Of a DNA stretch of 64,000 bases, positions 1-7,674 are shown piece by piece. Made by a program: the position numbers and the translations under genes. The number at the start of each line of letters is the position of its first letter. Positions within the stretch are counted from its first letter, which is position 1. This DNA comes from Oscillospiraceae bacterium CM (lineage in GTDB: Bacteria; Bacillota; Clostridia; Oscillospirales; Oscillospiraceae), in contig CP072107.1 in assembly GCA_022870705.1 (NCBI GenBank), positions 1,362,501 to 1,426,500 on the forward strand, in the 5' to 3' direction. The notes under the pieces were generated by a model. That model was not told where the DNA came from. It saw only the letters and a program-made list of their open reading frames with translations, and ran no database searches.

Positions 1-120
1 TGCCCGGCCGACGCCATCACCGGTGAGGTCAAGAAACCCCACGTGATCAGCCTGGAAAAATGCATCAAGTGCGGCGCTTGCATGGAAGCCTGCAAATTCG
101 ATGCGGTAGCCTATAATTAA
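1..120 (+). CDS. NADH/NADP-dependent hydrogenase NuoF/HydB-like subunit, C-terminal end
   Basis: Only the last 39 codons are in the window, ending in TAA at 118-120. They encode the end of a bacterial 2[4Fe-4S] ferredoxin domain: a leftover CPADAI from one cluster motif, then CIKCGACMEAC. This tail is typical of the flavoprotein (NuoF/HndC/HydB-like) subunit of electron-bifurcating or NADP-reducing hydrogenases, and its position directly before an [FeFe]-hydrogenase subunit fits that. The stop is 14 bases from the next start, so the two are co-transcribed. The subunit assignment is inferred from context; only the ferredoxin tail is visible. Confidence 0.75.
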   Translation, partial: CPADAITGEVKKPHVISLEKCIKCGACMEACKFDAVAYN

Positions 121-134
121 TGGAGGGCAGAAAA

Positions 135-1925
135 ATGATTGAATTGACAATTAACGGCAAGAAAGTGTCTGCCCCCGACGGCTCGACGATTCTGCAGTGC
201 GCCAAACTCGCCGGTATTAAAATCCCCACGCTGTGCAACCTTCCCGGCATTCATGTCAACGGCTCCTGCCGCATCTGCGTTGTCGAGGTCGAGGGACAGA
301 GAAACCTGATGGCCTCTTGTATCGTCAAAGCGGCGAACGGCATGGTCGTCAAAACGAATACCGAAAAGGTTCGCAAGGCCAGAAAAACGCTTTACGATCT
401 TCTCATCTCCAACCACCCGCAGGACTGCAACTTCTGCTCGCGCAACCAGAGCTGCGAACTTCAGGAGCTCGGCAGCACCCTCGGCGTTATGGAGACGCGC
501 ATCCCCAACAAGTACACACCCGCGCTTCTGGACATCTCCCCGTCCATCACGCGCGATCCGTCCAAGTGCGTCCTCTGCCGCCGCTGCGTGACAGCCTGTA
601 ACGAAATTCAGGCGGTCGGCGCGATCGGCAGCCAGAACAGAGGCTTCGACACGACGATCTCCCCGGCGATGGACCTGCCACTTGAGAGCGTTAACTGCGC
701 TATGTGCGGCCAGTGCTCTGCCGTCTGCCCGACGGGCGCTATTGTTGAGACGGACGCCATGACGAAGGTCTGGGACGCGCTGCTTGATCCCAACAAACGC
801 GTTGTCGTTCAGGTTGCGCCTGCCGTTCGCGCCGCGCTTGGCGAAGAGTTCGGCATGGAAGTCGGTACGCGCGTGACCGGCAAAATGGCGACAGCTCTGC
901 ACGACCTCGGCTTTGACGATGTTTTCGACACCAACTTCACGGCCGACCTCACCATCATCGAGGAAGGCACCGAGCTGCTCGGCCGCCTGAAGGCTGCCCT
1001 TACCGGCGGCCAGGCTGTGCTCCCGATGCTCACGAGCTGCTCCCCCGGATGGATCAAGCACATCGAGCACGCTTTCCCGAACGAGCTCGATCACCTCTCC
1101 AGCTGCAAGAGCCCGCACACAATGCTCGGCGCGCTCGCAAAAAGCTACTACGCGCAGAAGATCGGCGTTGACCCGAAAGACATGTACGTCGTCTCCGTTA
1201 TGCCCTGCACGGCGAAGAAGTACGAAATCCAGCGCCCGGAGATGCAGGTTGACGGCAACTTTGACGTTGACGCTGTCCTCACAACGCGCGAGCTGGCCCG
1301 CATGATCAAGACGATGGGCATCGATTTTGTCAATCTCCCGGACGGCACGTTTGACGCACCGCTTGGCTTCTCCACCGGCGCCGCCGACATCTTCGGCGTC
1401 ACGGGCGGCGTTATGGAAGCGGCGCTCCGCACAGTGTACGAGCTCACAACGGGCCGCGAGCTGCCCTTCGCCGGGCTGCACGTCACCCCGATTGTCGGCC
1501 TTGAGAACATCAAGGAAGCCGCCGTCACGTTTGAAAACGTTAAGCCGGAGTATTCCTTCCTCGAAGGCGTCACGGCGCGCATCGCTGTTGCCAGCGGCCT
1601 GAAGAATGCCGATGTTTTGATGAAGCAGATCGCAGACGGCACAAGCCCGTACCACTTCATCGAGATCATGGGCTGCCCCGGCGGCTGCATCAACGGCGGC
1701 GGCCAGCCCCGTATGGTCGGCAAGCCCGAGGACTATAGATCCCGCCGCATGAAGGCCATCTACGACGAGGACGAGAGCAAGACGCTGCGTAAATCCCACG
1801 AGAACCCGGATATGATGAAGCTTTACACGGAGTTCCTGCACGAGCCCAACGGCCATGTGGCGCATCACCTCCTGCACACAACATACACCCCGCGCGGCAA
1901 CTTCAACGAGTGCGTTGCGAAATAA
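135..1925 (+). CDS. hndD: [FeFe] hydrogenase catalytic subunit (HndD/HydA-like)
   Basis: 596-residue iron hydrogenase, probably the H2-evolving or H2-oxidising subunit of a soluble NAD(P)-linked complex with the upstream flavoprotein. Domains in order: N-terminal plant-type [2Fe-2S] domain (CNLPG...GSCRIC), a His-Cys [4Fe-4S] motif (HPQDCNFC), two [4Fe-4S] clusters (CVLCRRC and CAMCGQC), then the H-cluster domain. All three H-cluster signatures are intact: TSCSPGW near residue 299, MPCTAKK near 355 and EIMGCPGGC near 510, followed by the short C-terminal small-subunit-like tail. Length matches the HndD family. The ATG at 135 is chosen over an in-frame ATG at 120 because GGAGGG at 122-127 is then a proper ribosome binding site and the N-terminus MIELTING is typical. 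Confidence 0.95.
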   Translation: MIELTINGKKVSAPDGSTILQCAKLAGIKIPTLCNLPGIHVNGSCRICVVEVEGQRNLMASCIVKAANGMVVKTNTEKVRKARKTLYDLLISNHPQDCNFCSRNQSCELQELGSTLGVMETRIPNKYTPALLDISPSITRDPSKCVLCRRCVTACNEIQAVGAIGSQNRGFDTTISPAMDLPLESVNCAMCGQCSAVCPTGAIVETDAMTKVWDALLDPNKRVVVQVAPAVRAALGEEFGMEVGTRVTGKMATALHDLGFDDVFDTNFTADLTIIEEGTELLGRLKAALTGGQAVLPMLTSCSPGWIKHIEHAFPNELDHLSSCKSPHTMLGALAKSYYAQKIGVDPKDMYVVSVMPCTAKKYEIQRPEMQVDGNFDVDAVLTTRELARMIKTMGIDFVNLPDGTFDAPLGFSTGAADIFGVTGGVMEAALRTVYELTTGRELPFAGLHVTPIVGLENIKEAAVTFENVKPEYSFLEGVTARIAVASGLKNADVLMKQIADGTSPYHFIEIMGCPGGCINGGGQPRMVGKPEDYRSRRMKAIYDEDESKTLRKSHENPDMMKLYTEFLHEPNGHVAHHLLHTTYTPRGNFNECVAK

Positions 1926-1937
1926 CACCTTTAAACG

Positions 1938-1970
1938 AAATTCCCCCGACAACAGTCGGGGGAATTTTTT
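1938..1970 (+). terminator. Intrinsic terminator of the hydrogenase operon
   Basis: The stem TTCCCCCGAC / GTCGGGGGAA closes a short AACA-type loop and is followed by a T-run, 12 bases after the hydrogenase stop. Confidence 0.9.
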
Positions 1971-2020
1971 TGTGGGTGTGAAGAGACGAAAACGAGAAAG
2001 TCATGATTTTCGAGTGATTT

Positions 2021-2146
2021 TGTAGGGGCGAATAGTATTCGCCCGCCGGTGCAGCATGGGCGGGCGGATATGGAATCCGCCCCTACGGAACGATGCGAGA
2101 TTGCAGGCATGAAAAAGGGCAGACACAAGGTCTGCCCCTACGGGGG
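2021..2146 (+). repeat. Cluster of three family A hairpin repeats
   Basis: Three short inverted repeats, each about 25-30 bases. One at 2021-2046 is in reverse orientation (GTAGGGGCG first). The second at 2061-2088 has the arms GGCGGAT / ATCCGCC and then CCCTACGG. The third at 2117-2146 has the arms GGGCAGAC / GTCTGCCC and the same CCTACGG tail. Copies with other arms recur across the window. No gene is seen between the hydrogenase terminator and 2161. Confidence 0.8.
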
Positions 2147-2160
2147 TGAAAAGCACGTTA

Positions 2161-2313
2161 TCAGTCTTCGGCTTCTATGAAGAGCGCCTCCGCCTCCCGC
2201 TGGGCTTTGACAAGGCTTACCCAAGCGTCTGAATAATTGTGTTGCTCGAGCATACAAATCGCGTCCGATATGCCGTTGAACAGGGCTCTGTACATTTTTT
2301 CAAAGTCTACCAT
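2161..2313 (-). CDS. Small hypothetical protein, 50 aa
   Basis: A 50-codon frame from ATG (2311-2313) to TGA (2161-2163), beginning MVDFEKMYRALF and ending in an acidic tail (EAEALFIEAED). The protein is predicted to be helical and amphipathic, with no signal peptide or metal motif. A weak purine-rich site (GAAGGG) lies about eight bases upstream. It stands alone, preceded by a structured 300-base region. The family is not recognised; coding is supported only by the start, the Shine-Dalgarno-like site and plausible composition. Confidence 0.5.
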   Translation of the reverse strand: MVDFEKMYRALFNGISDAICMLEQHNYSDAWVSLVKAQREAEALFIEAED

Positions 2314-2339
2314 GCCTTTTCCCTTCTATCTTTCTCAAT

Positions 2340-2640
2340 AAAGCGCAGCCCGGAAGGCCGGAGCCAATCACAGCCCCCGGGCAACCGCTTCACCGAGAAA
2401 TAACAAACGCGGTGAAGGACGTCTCCTTACACCGCATAAAAATGCGCGACACATGATGATAATGCCTTGTCAAAAAGAGGCAGAGACATTATAATACATT
2501 TGTGGTACAGCATATGCTGTTGTGTACGGATGCCAGTACATCCTGCACAGGGTAGGGAGTGTTCCTGCACTCCCTGCCTGCCGCATTCATTATTCTCGAT
2601 GACCATATTTTAGCGGATATGGGTGAGAAATGCAAGAGGA
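2340..2640 (-). promoter_or_regulatory. Structured non-coding region upstream of the 50-aa gene
   Basis: No gene is seen in 2314-2757. Read on the minus strand, this region holds several hairpins: an arm pair GGGAGTG / CACTCCC near 2555-2575, a self-complementary CAGCATATGCTG at 2508-2519, and two mutually exclusive pairings of CGGTGAAG-type arms at 2385-2445. A GCCCGG / CCGGGC stem lies nearest the small gene. A TATAAT occurs on the minus strand near 2490, without a clear -35. It could be a leader or a separate small RNA; no known class is recognised. Confidence 0.35.
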
Positions 2641-2677
2641 AAAATGGACGTCTCCCATGGCAAAAAGATGGATTTAC

Positions 2678-2708
2678 GTAAAATGCCGGGCATGAAGCCC
2701 GGCATTTA
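2678..2708 (-). terminator. Terminator of the deformylase-like gene
   Basis: The perfect stem ATGCCGGGC / GCCCGGCAT around a TTCAT loop is followed on the minus strand by TTTT. It lies 50 bases beyond the stop of the minus-strand gene at 2758. Confidence 0.75.
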
Positions 2709-2757
2709 AAGATTCTTCAGCCAGTTCGAGGCCTCAGAACGCCTTATTTATTGCTCT

Positions 2758-3237
2758 TTATTCTTCGCCGTCGAGGGGGGCGCTGACGAAGCGGTGAATC
2801 TGTTTGATGAGGACTTTGCCGTCGAGATGATCGATGAGGTGGCAGAATTTTGAGGCTTCCGCGCCTTCAAGTGCGAGCGTCAGCTTCTCCCCTTTTTCGT
2901 TGAGCGCTTCCACAACGATTTTTTCCGGTCGTAGCATGATGCCCTCGATATCCTTATAGCACAGGCAGTCTTCGTCAATCTCCTGACTGCCGGACTGCTC
3001 GACGATGGCGGGATTGATGAGCTTTTGAATTCCGCTGTCTGTTCTGACAACGGCGAGGCGGCGCAATATCCCGATCTGATTGGCCGCCAGAGAGACGGCT
3101 TCCGGCAGGCTTTCAAGCGTCTCGGCGAGGTCATCGAGCAGAGCCAGGACATGGGCGTTTATATCGGTAACGGGGCGGCACTGTTTTTCCAAATCAGGGT
3201 CCTGAAATGTTCTGAGCTGTCTAAGCGGCACGGTCAT
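2758..3237 (-). CDS. Peptide deformylase homologue with altered active site
   Basis: 159-residue protein of the peptide deformylase family, which removes the formyl group from nascent N-terminal Met. The three family motifs are recognisable but changed. Motif 1 reads AVSLAANQIG (usually GxGLAAxQ). Motif 2 is DEDCLCY, keeping the metal-ligand Cys at residue 91. Motif 3 reads HLIDH at residues 133-137, where the family has HExDH. Both His ligands remain but the catalytic Glu is Leu (codon CTC). Metal binding is therefore likely retained and normal hydrolysis doubtful. AAGGAG lies only one base from the ATG at 3237; the GTG at 3231 would have ideal spacing and may be the true start. A promoter and a terminator flank it as a single-gene unit. 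A canonical def would be expected elsewhere in the genome. Confidence 0.75.
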   Translation of the reverse strand: MTVPLRQLRTFQDPDLEKQCRPVTDINAHVLALLDDLAETLESLPEAVSLAANQIGILRRLAVVRTDSGIQKLINPAIVEQSGSQEIDEDCLCYKDIEGIMLRPEKIVVEALNEKGEKLTLALEGAEASKFCHLIDHLDGKVLIKQIHRFVSAPLDGEE

Positions 3238-3265
3238 TCTCCTTGCTTTGTTTTGAGTCTTGTTT

Positions 3266-3294
3266 ATTGTACTAAAGGCGCGCTGTTTTGTCAA
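3266..3294 (-). promoter_or_regulatory. Promoter of the deformylase-like gene
   Basis: On the minus strand TTGACA (3289-3294), a 17-base spacer and TACAAT (3266-3271), a near-consensus housekeeping promoter 28 bases before the start codon. Confidence 0.8.
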
Positions 3295-3315
3295 ACAAAG
3301 CGGCTTTTGGCATAA

Positions 3316-3343
3316 AATCGGCGGGGGCACGCCCCCGCCGGTT
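3316..3343 (-). terminator. Terminator after the 108-aa hypothetical gene
   Basis: The strong stem CGGCGGGGGC / GCCCCCGCCG at 3319-3340 is followed on the minus strand by ATTTTAT. It lies about 60 bases after the stop of the gene at 3399. Confidence 0.7.
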
Positions 3344-3398
3344 ATTTCACATTATTGTTGCAGACAGGCTTATACCGCGCCAGACGCTGCACGGCTGT

Positions 3399-3725
3399 TC
3401 AGCCGATGAGACGCTCGACCGTATCCGCCGGAATATTGCCCTGCGCTTTCAGCGCCTCTTCAGGATTGCGCACAATATAGGCATTGAGCGTTGCAAGCTT
3501 CTGCCGGATCGCGTTCATATCAATTCCGAGCGATTCGGGCGCACCGACTTCCGCCGATTGTGACGCGGCATTTAAGACAGACGCTTTTCTGCCGGAGAGC
3601 TCAATCTCGTCCTTCCCCTGCAGGGAGAACTTGGCCTCTGCTTCTTTCACCTTTGAACGCTTGCCGTTATTTTCGATTTTTTCGGCTGAAAAACCAGCCG
3701 TTGTCCGATCAATCTGAACTTTCAT
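3399..3725 (-). CDS. Hypothetical protein, 108 aa, possibly motility-related
   Basis: Not confidently recognised. Residues 1-45 are polar and lysine-rich (MKVQIDRTTAGFSAEK...). The C-terminal half is helical and ends in EALKAQGNIPADTVERLIG, a pattern that resembles the last helix of flagellins (AQANQ-P-VL-LL). The overall size and composition also recall small anti-sigma FlgM-like proteins. No signal peptide or membrane segment is present. The ATG at 3725 is chosen because GAGG lies about nine bases upstream. The gene has its own promoter and terminator. A flagellar link is only a suggestion from the C-terminal pattern; no flagellar gene is in the window. Confidence 0.6.
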   Translation of the reverse strand: MKVQIDRTTAGFSAEKIENNGKRSKVKEAEAKFSLQGKDEIELSGRKASVLNAASQSAEVGAPESLGIDMNAIRQKLATLNAYIVRNPEEALKAQGNIPADTVERLIG

Positions 3726-3760
3726 TAAAATCGACCTCAAATCCTGTTGAGTTATATTAT

Positions 3761-3789
3761 ATGTTACACCTATTGCTATAAATTGTCAA
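3761..3789 (-). promoter_or_regulatory. Promoter of the 108-aa gene
   Basis: Minus-strand TTGACA (3784-3789), a 17-base spacer and TAACAT (3761-3766). A TATAAT lies slightly further downstream, but at non-standard spacing. Confidence 0.6.
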
Positions 3790-3858
3790 GACCCGACAAA
3801 ATTCGATTTTTAATTATTTGTTATGGCTCATGGGCAGTTTGTGGAAGCCGGGTGGCGT

Positions 3859-5442
3859 TTACATCTGGATGAGCTCGATGCGGATACTGTCGACCCCGTT
3901 ATACGTCACATAGCCGACGGACAGGAGAATGTTATATGAGCCATTGATGTAATAGCTGATGATGCCGCTTTCTTCAATGGTGTAACCGAAGAAGCTGAAG
4001 CAGTTTTGCTCCAGAAGCTTTTCATAGCTTGCCAGCGCGTCATCAACGGGCACGTTCATCGCATCAACAGCGTAATAATATGTCATCGCGTCGTCACCCG
4101 GCTGCGACAGGAACGGATACGACCCCACGACAGCCCCAAAGTCCGGCGCCGGGAAATAGGCGTTATAATACACCGTGTCCGGCAGAATGGACGCAAACGA
4201 CTGCAGCGTGTCTTTGTCGAGCGACTGAATCTCGCCGGCCGGGACGGCTATATTGAGATTCTGCGCACCGGTGGCCGTCGCCGTCGTGACGCCGAGCACC
4301 TTGCCGGAGGCGTCTAAGAGCGCGCCGCCGCTGCTGCCGGAAGAAATAGCCGCCGTTGTCTGAATATATGTCTGGCCGCCGATATTGCGTGCGGCGTAAG
4401 ATACAAGGCCTTCGGAGAAGGAGTTTTTAAGCCCAAACGGGCTGCCGATGGCAAAGGCAGCCGCGCCGGTCCGGACATCACCGTCAGCCAAGGCGAGGGA
4501 TGCAAAGCCTGTCCCATCGACCTGGATGAGCGCGAGGTCTCTTTCCTCGCTGTAATCATAGACGCCGGAGACGTTGTATTCCTTGCCGTCAGCCGTCGTG
4601 ACGACGGCTTTTGACGCGCCGACGATGACATGGTAATTCGTAACGGCCGTACCGTCTCCGTCAATAAAAAAGCCGCTGCCGGATTTAACGGCCTTGCCGT
4701 TGACATCATAAATCAGGATATAAAAGACGGCCGGTGCACATTTTTTATAAAGCTGCTCGGCTGTGAGGCTGAGCTTTAAGGTTTGGCTGCGGCGGAAGGC
4801 GGCGTTTGCCATGCGTGTGACGATGGACGCGGCTTCCGCGCGCGTGATCGTATTGTTCGGCCGGAAGGCCCCCGTCGTGTCACACCCGGTTAGAACGCCC
4901 GCCCTGTAAAGCTCGTAGACGGCATCACTGTATGTAAAACCGAGAGGCACGTCCGGCACGGCATTGTCGTCCACCCTGTTTTTGACGGCGAGCGCCTCAG
5001 CGGGCAGCGCCTTGGAGAGTATAAGGGCAAATTCCGAGCGCGTAGCCGGTGCGTCATAATTGGGATAGTCAACGTCGAGTATCCCGGCGTTCAGCGCTTC
5101 ATCGGCATAGGGGCGGTACCAGGGCGACCCGTTTGAAAAATTGGCTGCGCCGTTATAATAGATTTCATGGATGCAGGCAGCCAGCTTAACGGCTTCCGCC
5201 AGCGTGAGGCGGCCGTTCGGGTCAAACCGCCCGGCACCTTTGCCGCTTATAAGCCCGTATTCATAGGAGGCCTGCACGTAAGGCGTGAACCAGTCGGTCA
5301 CGGCGACGTCTTTAAAATACCCGCTTTTATATGTATGCGTCTTGACGAAGTTGGATAAGCCGCCTGACGCGAGCGCCGTTGTCGGAACGAGCGCCGTCAG
5401 CAGGAGAAAAATGAGGAAAACGGGCAGAAGTCGCTTTTTCAT
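3859..5442 (-). CDS. SLH-domain trypsin-like serine protease (S1C, DegP/HtrA-like core)
   Basis: 527-residue exported protein. A signal peptide (MKKRLLPVF... to ALASG, about 25 residues) is followed by three S-layer homology repeats (about 40-90, 95-145 and 160-215) that would bind secondary cell-wall polymer. A trypsin-fold protease then spans about 225-425, with visible triad His271 (TNYHVIV), Asp302 (RDLALIQV) and Ser371 (SSGSSGGALL). A C-terminal domain of about 100 residues is not recognised; no PDZ domain is seen. It is likely a wall-attached quality-control or processing protease. GGAGG is one base from the ATG at 5448 but seven bases from the ATG at 5442, so the latter is chosen. Confidence 0.9.
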   Translation of the reverse strand: MKKRLLPVFLIFLLLTALVPTTALASGGLSNFVKTHTYKSGYFKDVAVTDWFTPYVQASYEYGLISGKGAGRFDPNGRLTLAEAVKLAACIHEIYYNGAANFSNGSPWYRPYADEALNAGILDVDYPNYDAPATRSEFALILSKALPAEALAVKNRVDDNAVPDVPLGFTYSDAVYELYRAGVLTGCDTTGAFRPNNTITRAEAASIVTRMANAAFRRSQTLKLSLTAEQLYKKCAPAVFYILIYDVNGKAVKSGSGFFIDGDGTAVTNYHVIVGASKAVVTTADGKEYNVSGVYDYSEERDLALIQVDGTGFASLALADGDVRTGAAAFAIGSPFGLKNSFSEGLVSYAARNIGGQTYIQTTAAISSGSSGGALLDASGKVLGVTTATATGAQNLNIAVPAGEIQSLDKDTLQSFASILPDTVYYNAYFPAPDFGAVVGSYPFLSQPGDDAMTYYYAVDAMNVPVDDALASYEKLLEQNCFSFFGYTIEESGIISYYINGSYNILLSVGYVTYNGVDSIRIELIQM

Positions 5443-5509
5443 GAACATGCCTCCAAGAGATTGAGTCGCGGCCCCGCGGGCTTTTTGAAGGCCCCCTTGC
5501 ACACGGTCT

Positions 5510-5538
5510 ATTATATCTAACGGCTTGCCATAACACAA
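5510..5538 (-). promoter_or_regulatory. Promoter of the SLH-protease gene
   Basis: Minus-strand TTGTGT (5533-5538), a 17-base spacer and a perfect TATAAT (5510-5515), 68 bases before the chosen start. Confidence 0.7.
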
Positions 5539-5701
5539 TGCTATTATCATATATTTCCAGATTTTATTTTTTTCTGGCGGAAGGGCGCGGGAAATGACAT
5601 CATCTCTGATTGTTCACACTTTATTCATAAAGTGACGCGCGATATACGATAAAATATGACGGATTGCAGAATTTTCCGGGTGAAACGGAGGCTTTGCCTT
5701 G

Positions 5702-7240
5702 ATGGACAGACACCGCGCCGCCGGACAGACGCATGGCCCGTTTGGCGGCTTTTTGACGTATATCTGGTTATTTTGCGGCTTATTTATCTTATATTTGCTT
5801 TTATCGCCTTACGTCCGGCTGGACGGGACAAGCGCCGCTTACTACCCGGCTTTTCTCCCCTATGAGGGAGATGCGCTCGTTCGGTTTTTTATGGCGGTGT
5901 CACTTCTTCTGGCGCTTTTGGTCGCTATTTACTGGGCGCTGGGGCATCGGCTGACATTTCAAAGGGGCGTTTTCCTTCTCCTTTTCGCCGGTATTCTTTT
6001 ACGTTTTGGTTATATGCTTTACACACCTTTTTTTGTGAGGGGACACGATGTTTCAACGCTTGACGGATACGGCCATCTGGCGTATATTTATCGCCTTTTT
6101 GCCGGAGAGGGCCTTGCCGACACGTCTGCCGGGCAGTATTACCACCCGCCGCTTGACCACCTTGCCGCGGCACTCACGGCGCGCCTTTTTGCTTTTTTAA
6201 CGGGCGAGACAAAATTGGACACGATCTTTGAAGCGTGCCGCCTTGTCCCCTGTTTTGCCTCGTCGGCGCTTCTAATACTCTCCTATCGCCTGTTTCAGGC
6301 GCTCGGCTTTTCAAAGCGGGCCGTGCTCCTTGCCGTTTCAATCGTGGCGTTTCACCCGACGTTTGTTTTGCTTGCGGCCAGCATCAACAATGACATGCTG
6401 ATGGTCTTCTTTTTCATGGCGGCGTTTTTATACACCGTCCGCTGGTACGGCGCCCCAACATATCGAAACATCTTGATCATTGCCGTCTTGATCGGCTGCG
6501 CCATGATGACGAAGCTGTCCGGCGCCTTGATAGCCTTTTATACGGGATTTGTGTTTCTTCTGGTGCTGGCACAGCACCTCAGAACACGCAGCGCTCTGCC
6601 CCTTTTTGGGCAGTTTGCCGCTTTTTCCGCCGTCTGTTTTCCGCTTGGCTTGTGGTATCCGCTGCGCAACCTGCGCCTCTTCGGCCAGCCGCTTGGCTAT
6701 GTGGCCCCTATTTCAGTGACGAGCCAGCTCTATGTTGGGGACAGGCCGCCGAGCGAGCGATTTTTGACATTTTCCCTCCGCCAGATGCTTCAAACGCCGT
6801 TTTGCGACCCGTTTTCCGACACCCGGCTGTGGGAATACGCCGTGCGCTGCGCGCTGTTCGGGGAGTTTGTCTTTCCGGCGCGTCACGAGCCGGTAGCTCG
6901 TTCGCTCATCGTTTTTAGCCTTGCGCTGATCGTTATTTCGCTGGGGGCTATGCTCTATTTCCTCTTTTTTGCCCGGCGGGAAGAACAATTCGCCGTGCGG
7001 AGCTTTGCCGCCGTTTGGGTCATATTAATCGCGTCGTATATTTTCTTCAATATCCAGTACCCGTTCGGCTGCACGATGGACTTCCGCTACATCGTGCCGA
7101 CTGTTATAACGGGCGCCGCGTTTCTCGGGCTGCTGTTAGAGCGCCTCCGCGGCGGCGGCCTAAAAACGGCGGGCGCTGTTGCGCTCTGCTCTGTCAGCGG
7201 CGCGTTCTGTCTTCTCTCCGCCGTCTTTTTCATCATTTGA
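5702..7240 (+). CDS. Multi-pass membrane glycosyltransferase, GT39/ArnT-like
   Basis: About 512 residues with many hydrophobic segments. After the first helices comes a periplasmic-type loop (GHDVSTLDGYGHLAYIYRL, then YYHPPLDHL) that matches the acidic/His loop of PMT/ArnT-like lipid-phosphate-sugar transferases, and further helices run to the C-terminus. Such enzymes move a sugar from a polyprenyl phosphate carrier onto a lipid, polymer or protein outside the membrane. The substrate cannot be read from sequence. ATG at 5702 is used; a TTG three bases earlier has slightly better spacing to GGAGG (5687-5691). It forms an operon with the GtrA-like and FAD-dependent proteins that follow. Confidence 0.75.
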   Translation: MDRHRAAGQTHGPFGGFLTYIWLFCGLFILYLLLSPYVRLDGTSAAYYPAFLPYEGDALVRFFMAVSLLLALLVAIYWALGHRLTFQRGVFLLLFAGILLRFGYMLYTPFFVRGHDVSTLDGYGHLAYIYRLFAGEGLADTSAGQYYHPPLDHLAAALTARLFAFLTGETKLDTIFEACRLVPCFASSALLILSYRLFQALGFSKRAVLLAVSIVAFHPTFVLLAASINNDMLMVFFFMAAFLYTVRWYGAPTYRNILIIAVLIGCAMMTKLSGALIAFYTGFVFLLVLAQHLRTRSALPLFGQFAAFSAVCFPLGLWYPLRNLRLFGQPLGYVAPISVTSQLYVGDRPPSERFLTFSLRQMLQTPFCDPFSDTRLWEYAVRCALFGEFVFPARHEPVARSLIVFSLALIVISLGAMLYFLFFARREEQFAVRSFAAVWVILIASYIFFNIQYPFGCTMDFRYIVPTVITGAAFLGLLLERLRGGGLKTAGAVALCSVSGAFCLLSAVFFII

Positions 7241-7250
7241 GGTGTGCTAA

Positions 7251-7664
7251 ATGGAAAAAATGAAGCCGCTATTTTTCGAAGTGTTCCGCTATCTCCTTGT
7301 CGGTGGCGCGTCAACGCTGATTGACTTTGCAACGCTCTACCTTTTTAACAACACATTGCCCGACCTTCACGGGTACAGGCTTTATATCGCGGCGGCGCTC
7401 GGCTTTTTGGCGGGTCTTGTTTTCAACTATGTCCTGTCGCTCGCGTTTGTCTTTCAGACGGCAAAGACAAAGGGCGCGGGGCGCGGGGCGGCGGCGTTTA
7501 TGCTTTTTGCCGTTATCGGCGGTACGGGGCTGGGGCTGACGGAGCTTGGCATGTACATTGGCGTTGCCCTTTTCATGTGGCATTACTTATTTGTCAAAAT
7601 CCTTGTGACAGGGATTGTTTTTTTCTGGAATTACCTGTCGCGAAAAATACTGATTTTCAGGTAG
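7251..7664 (+). CDS. GtrA family membrane protein
   Basis: 137 residues with four predicted membrane helices and the GtrA signature arrangement ([19 protein letters not shown] at the start, a basic C-terminal [11 protein letters not shown]). GtrA-type proteins are thought to help move polyprenyl-phosphate sugars across the membrane. Here the protein probably supplies the carrier-linked sugar to the GT39-like enzyme whose gene ends 10 bases upstream. GAGGTG lies eight bases before the ATG. The substrate is unknown. Confidence 0.85.
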   Translation: MEKMKPLFFEVFRYLLVGGASTLIDFATLYLFNNTLPDLHGYRLYIAAALGFLAGLVFNYVLSLAFVFQTAKTKGAGRGAAAFMLFAVIGGTGLGLTELGMYIGVALFMWHYLFVKILVTGIVFFWNYLSRKILIFR

Positions 7665-7674
7665 GAGACTGACG

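Noticed and set aside
117-1952. Long minus-strand open frame over the hydrogenase gene
   Set aside because: It is a shadow frame that arises from the GC-rich codon usage; the plus strand encodes all hydrogenase motifs.
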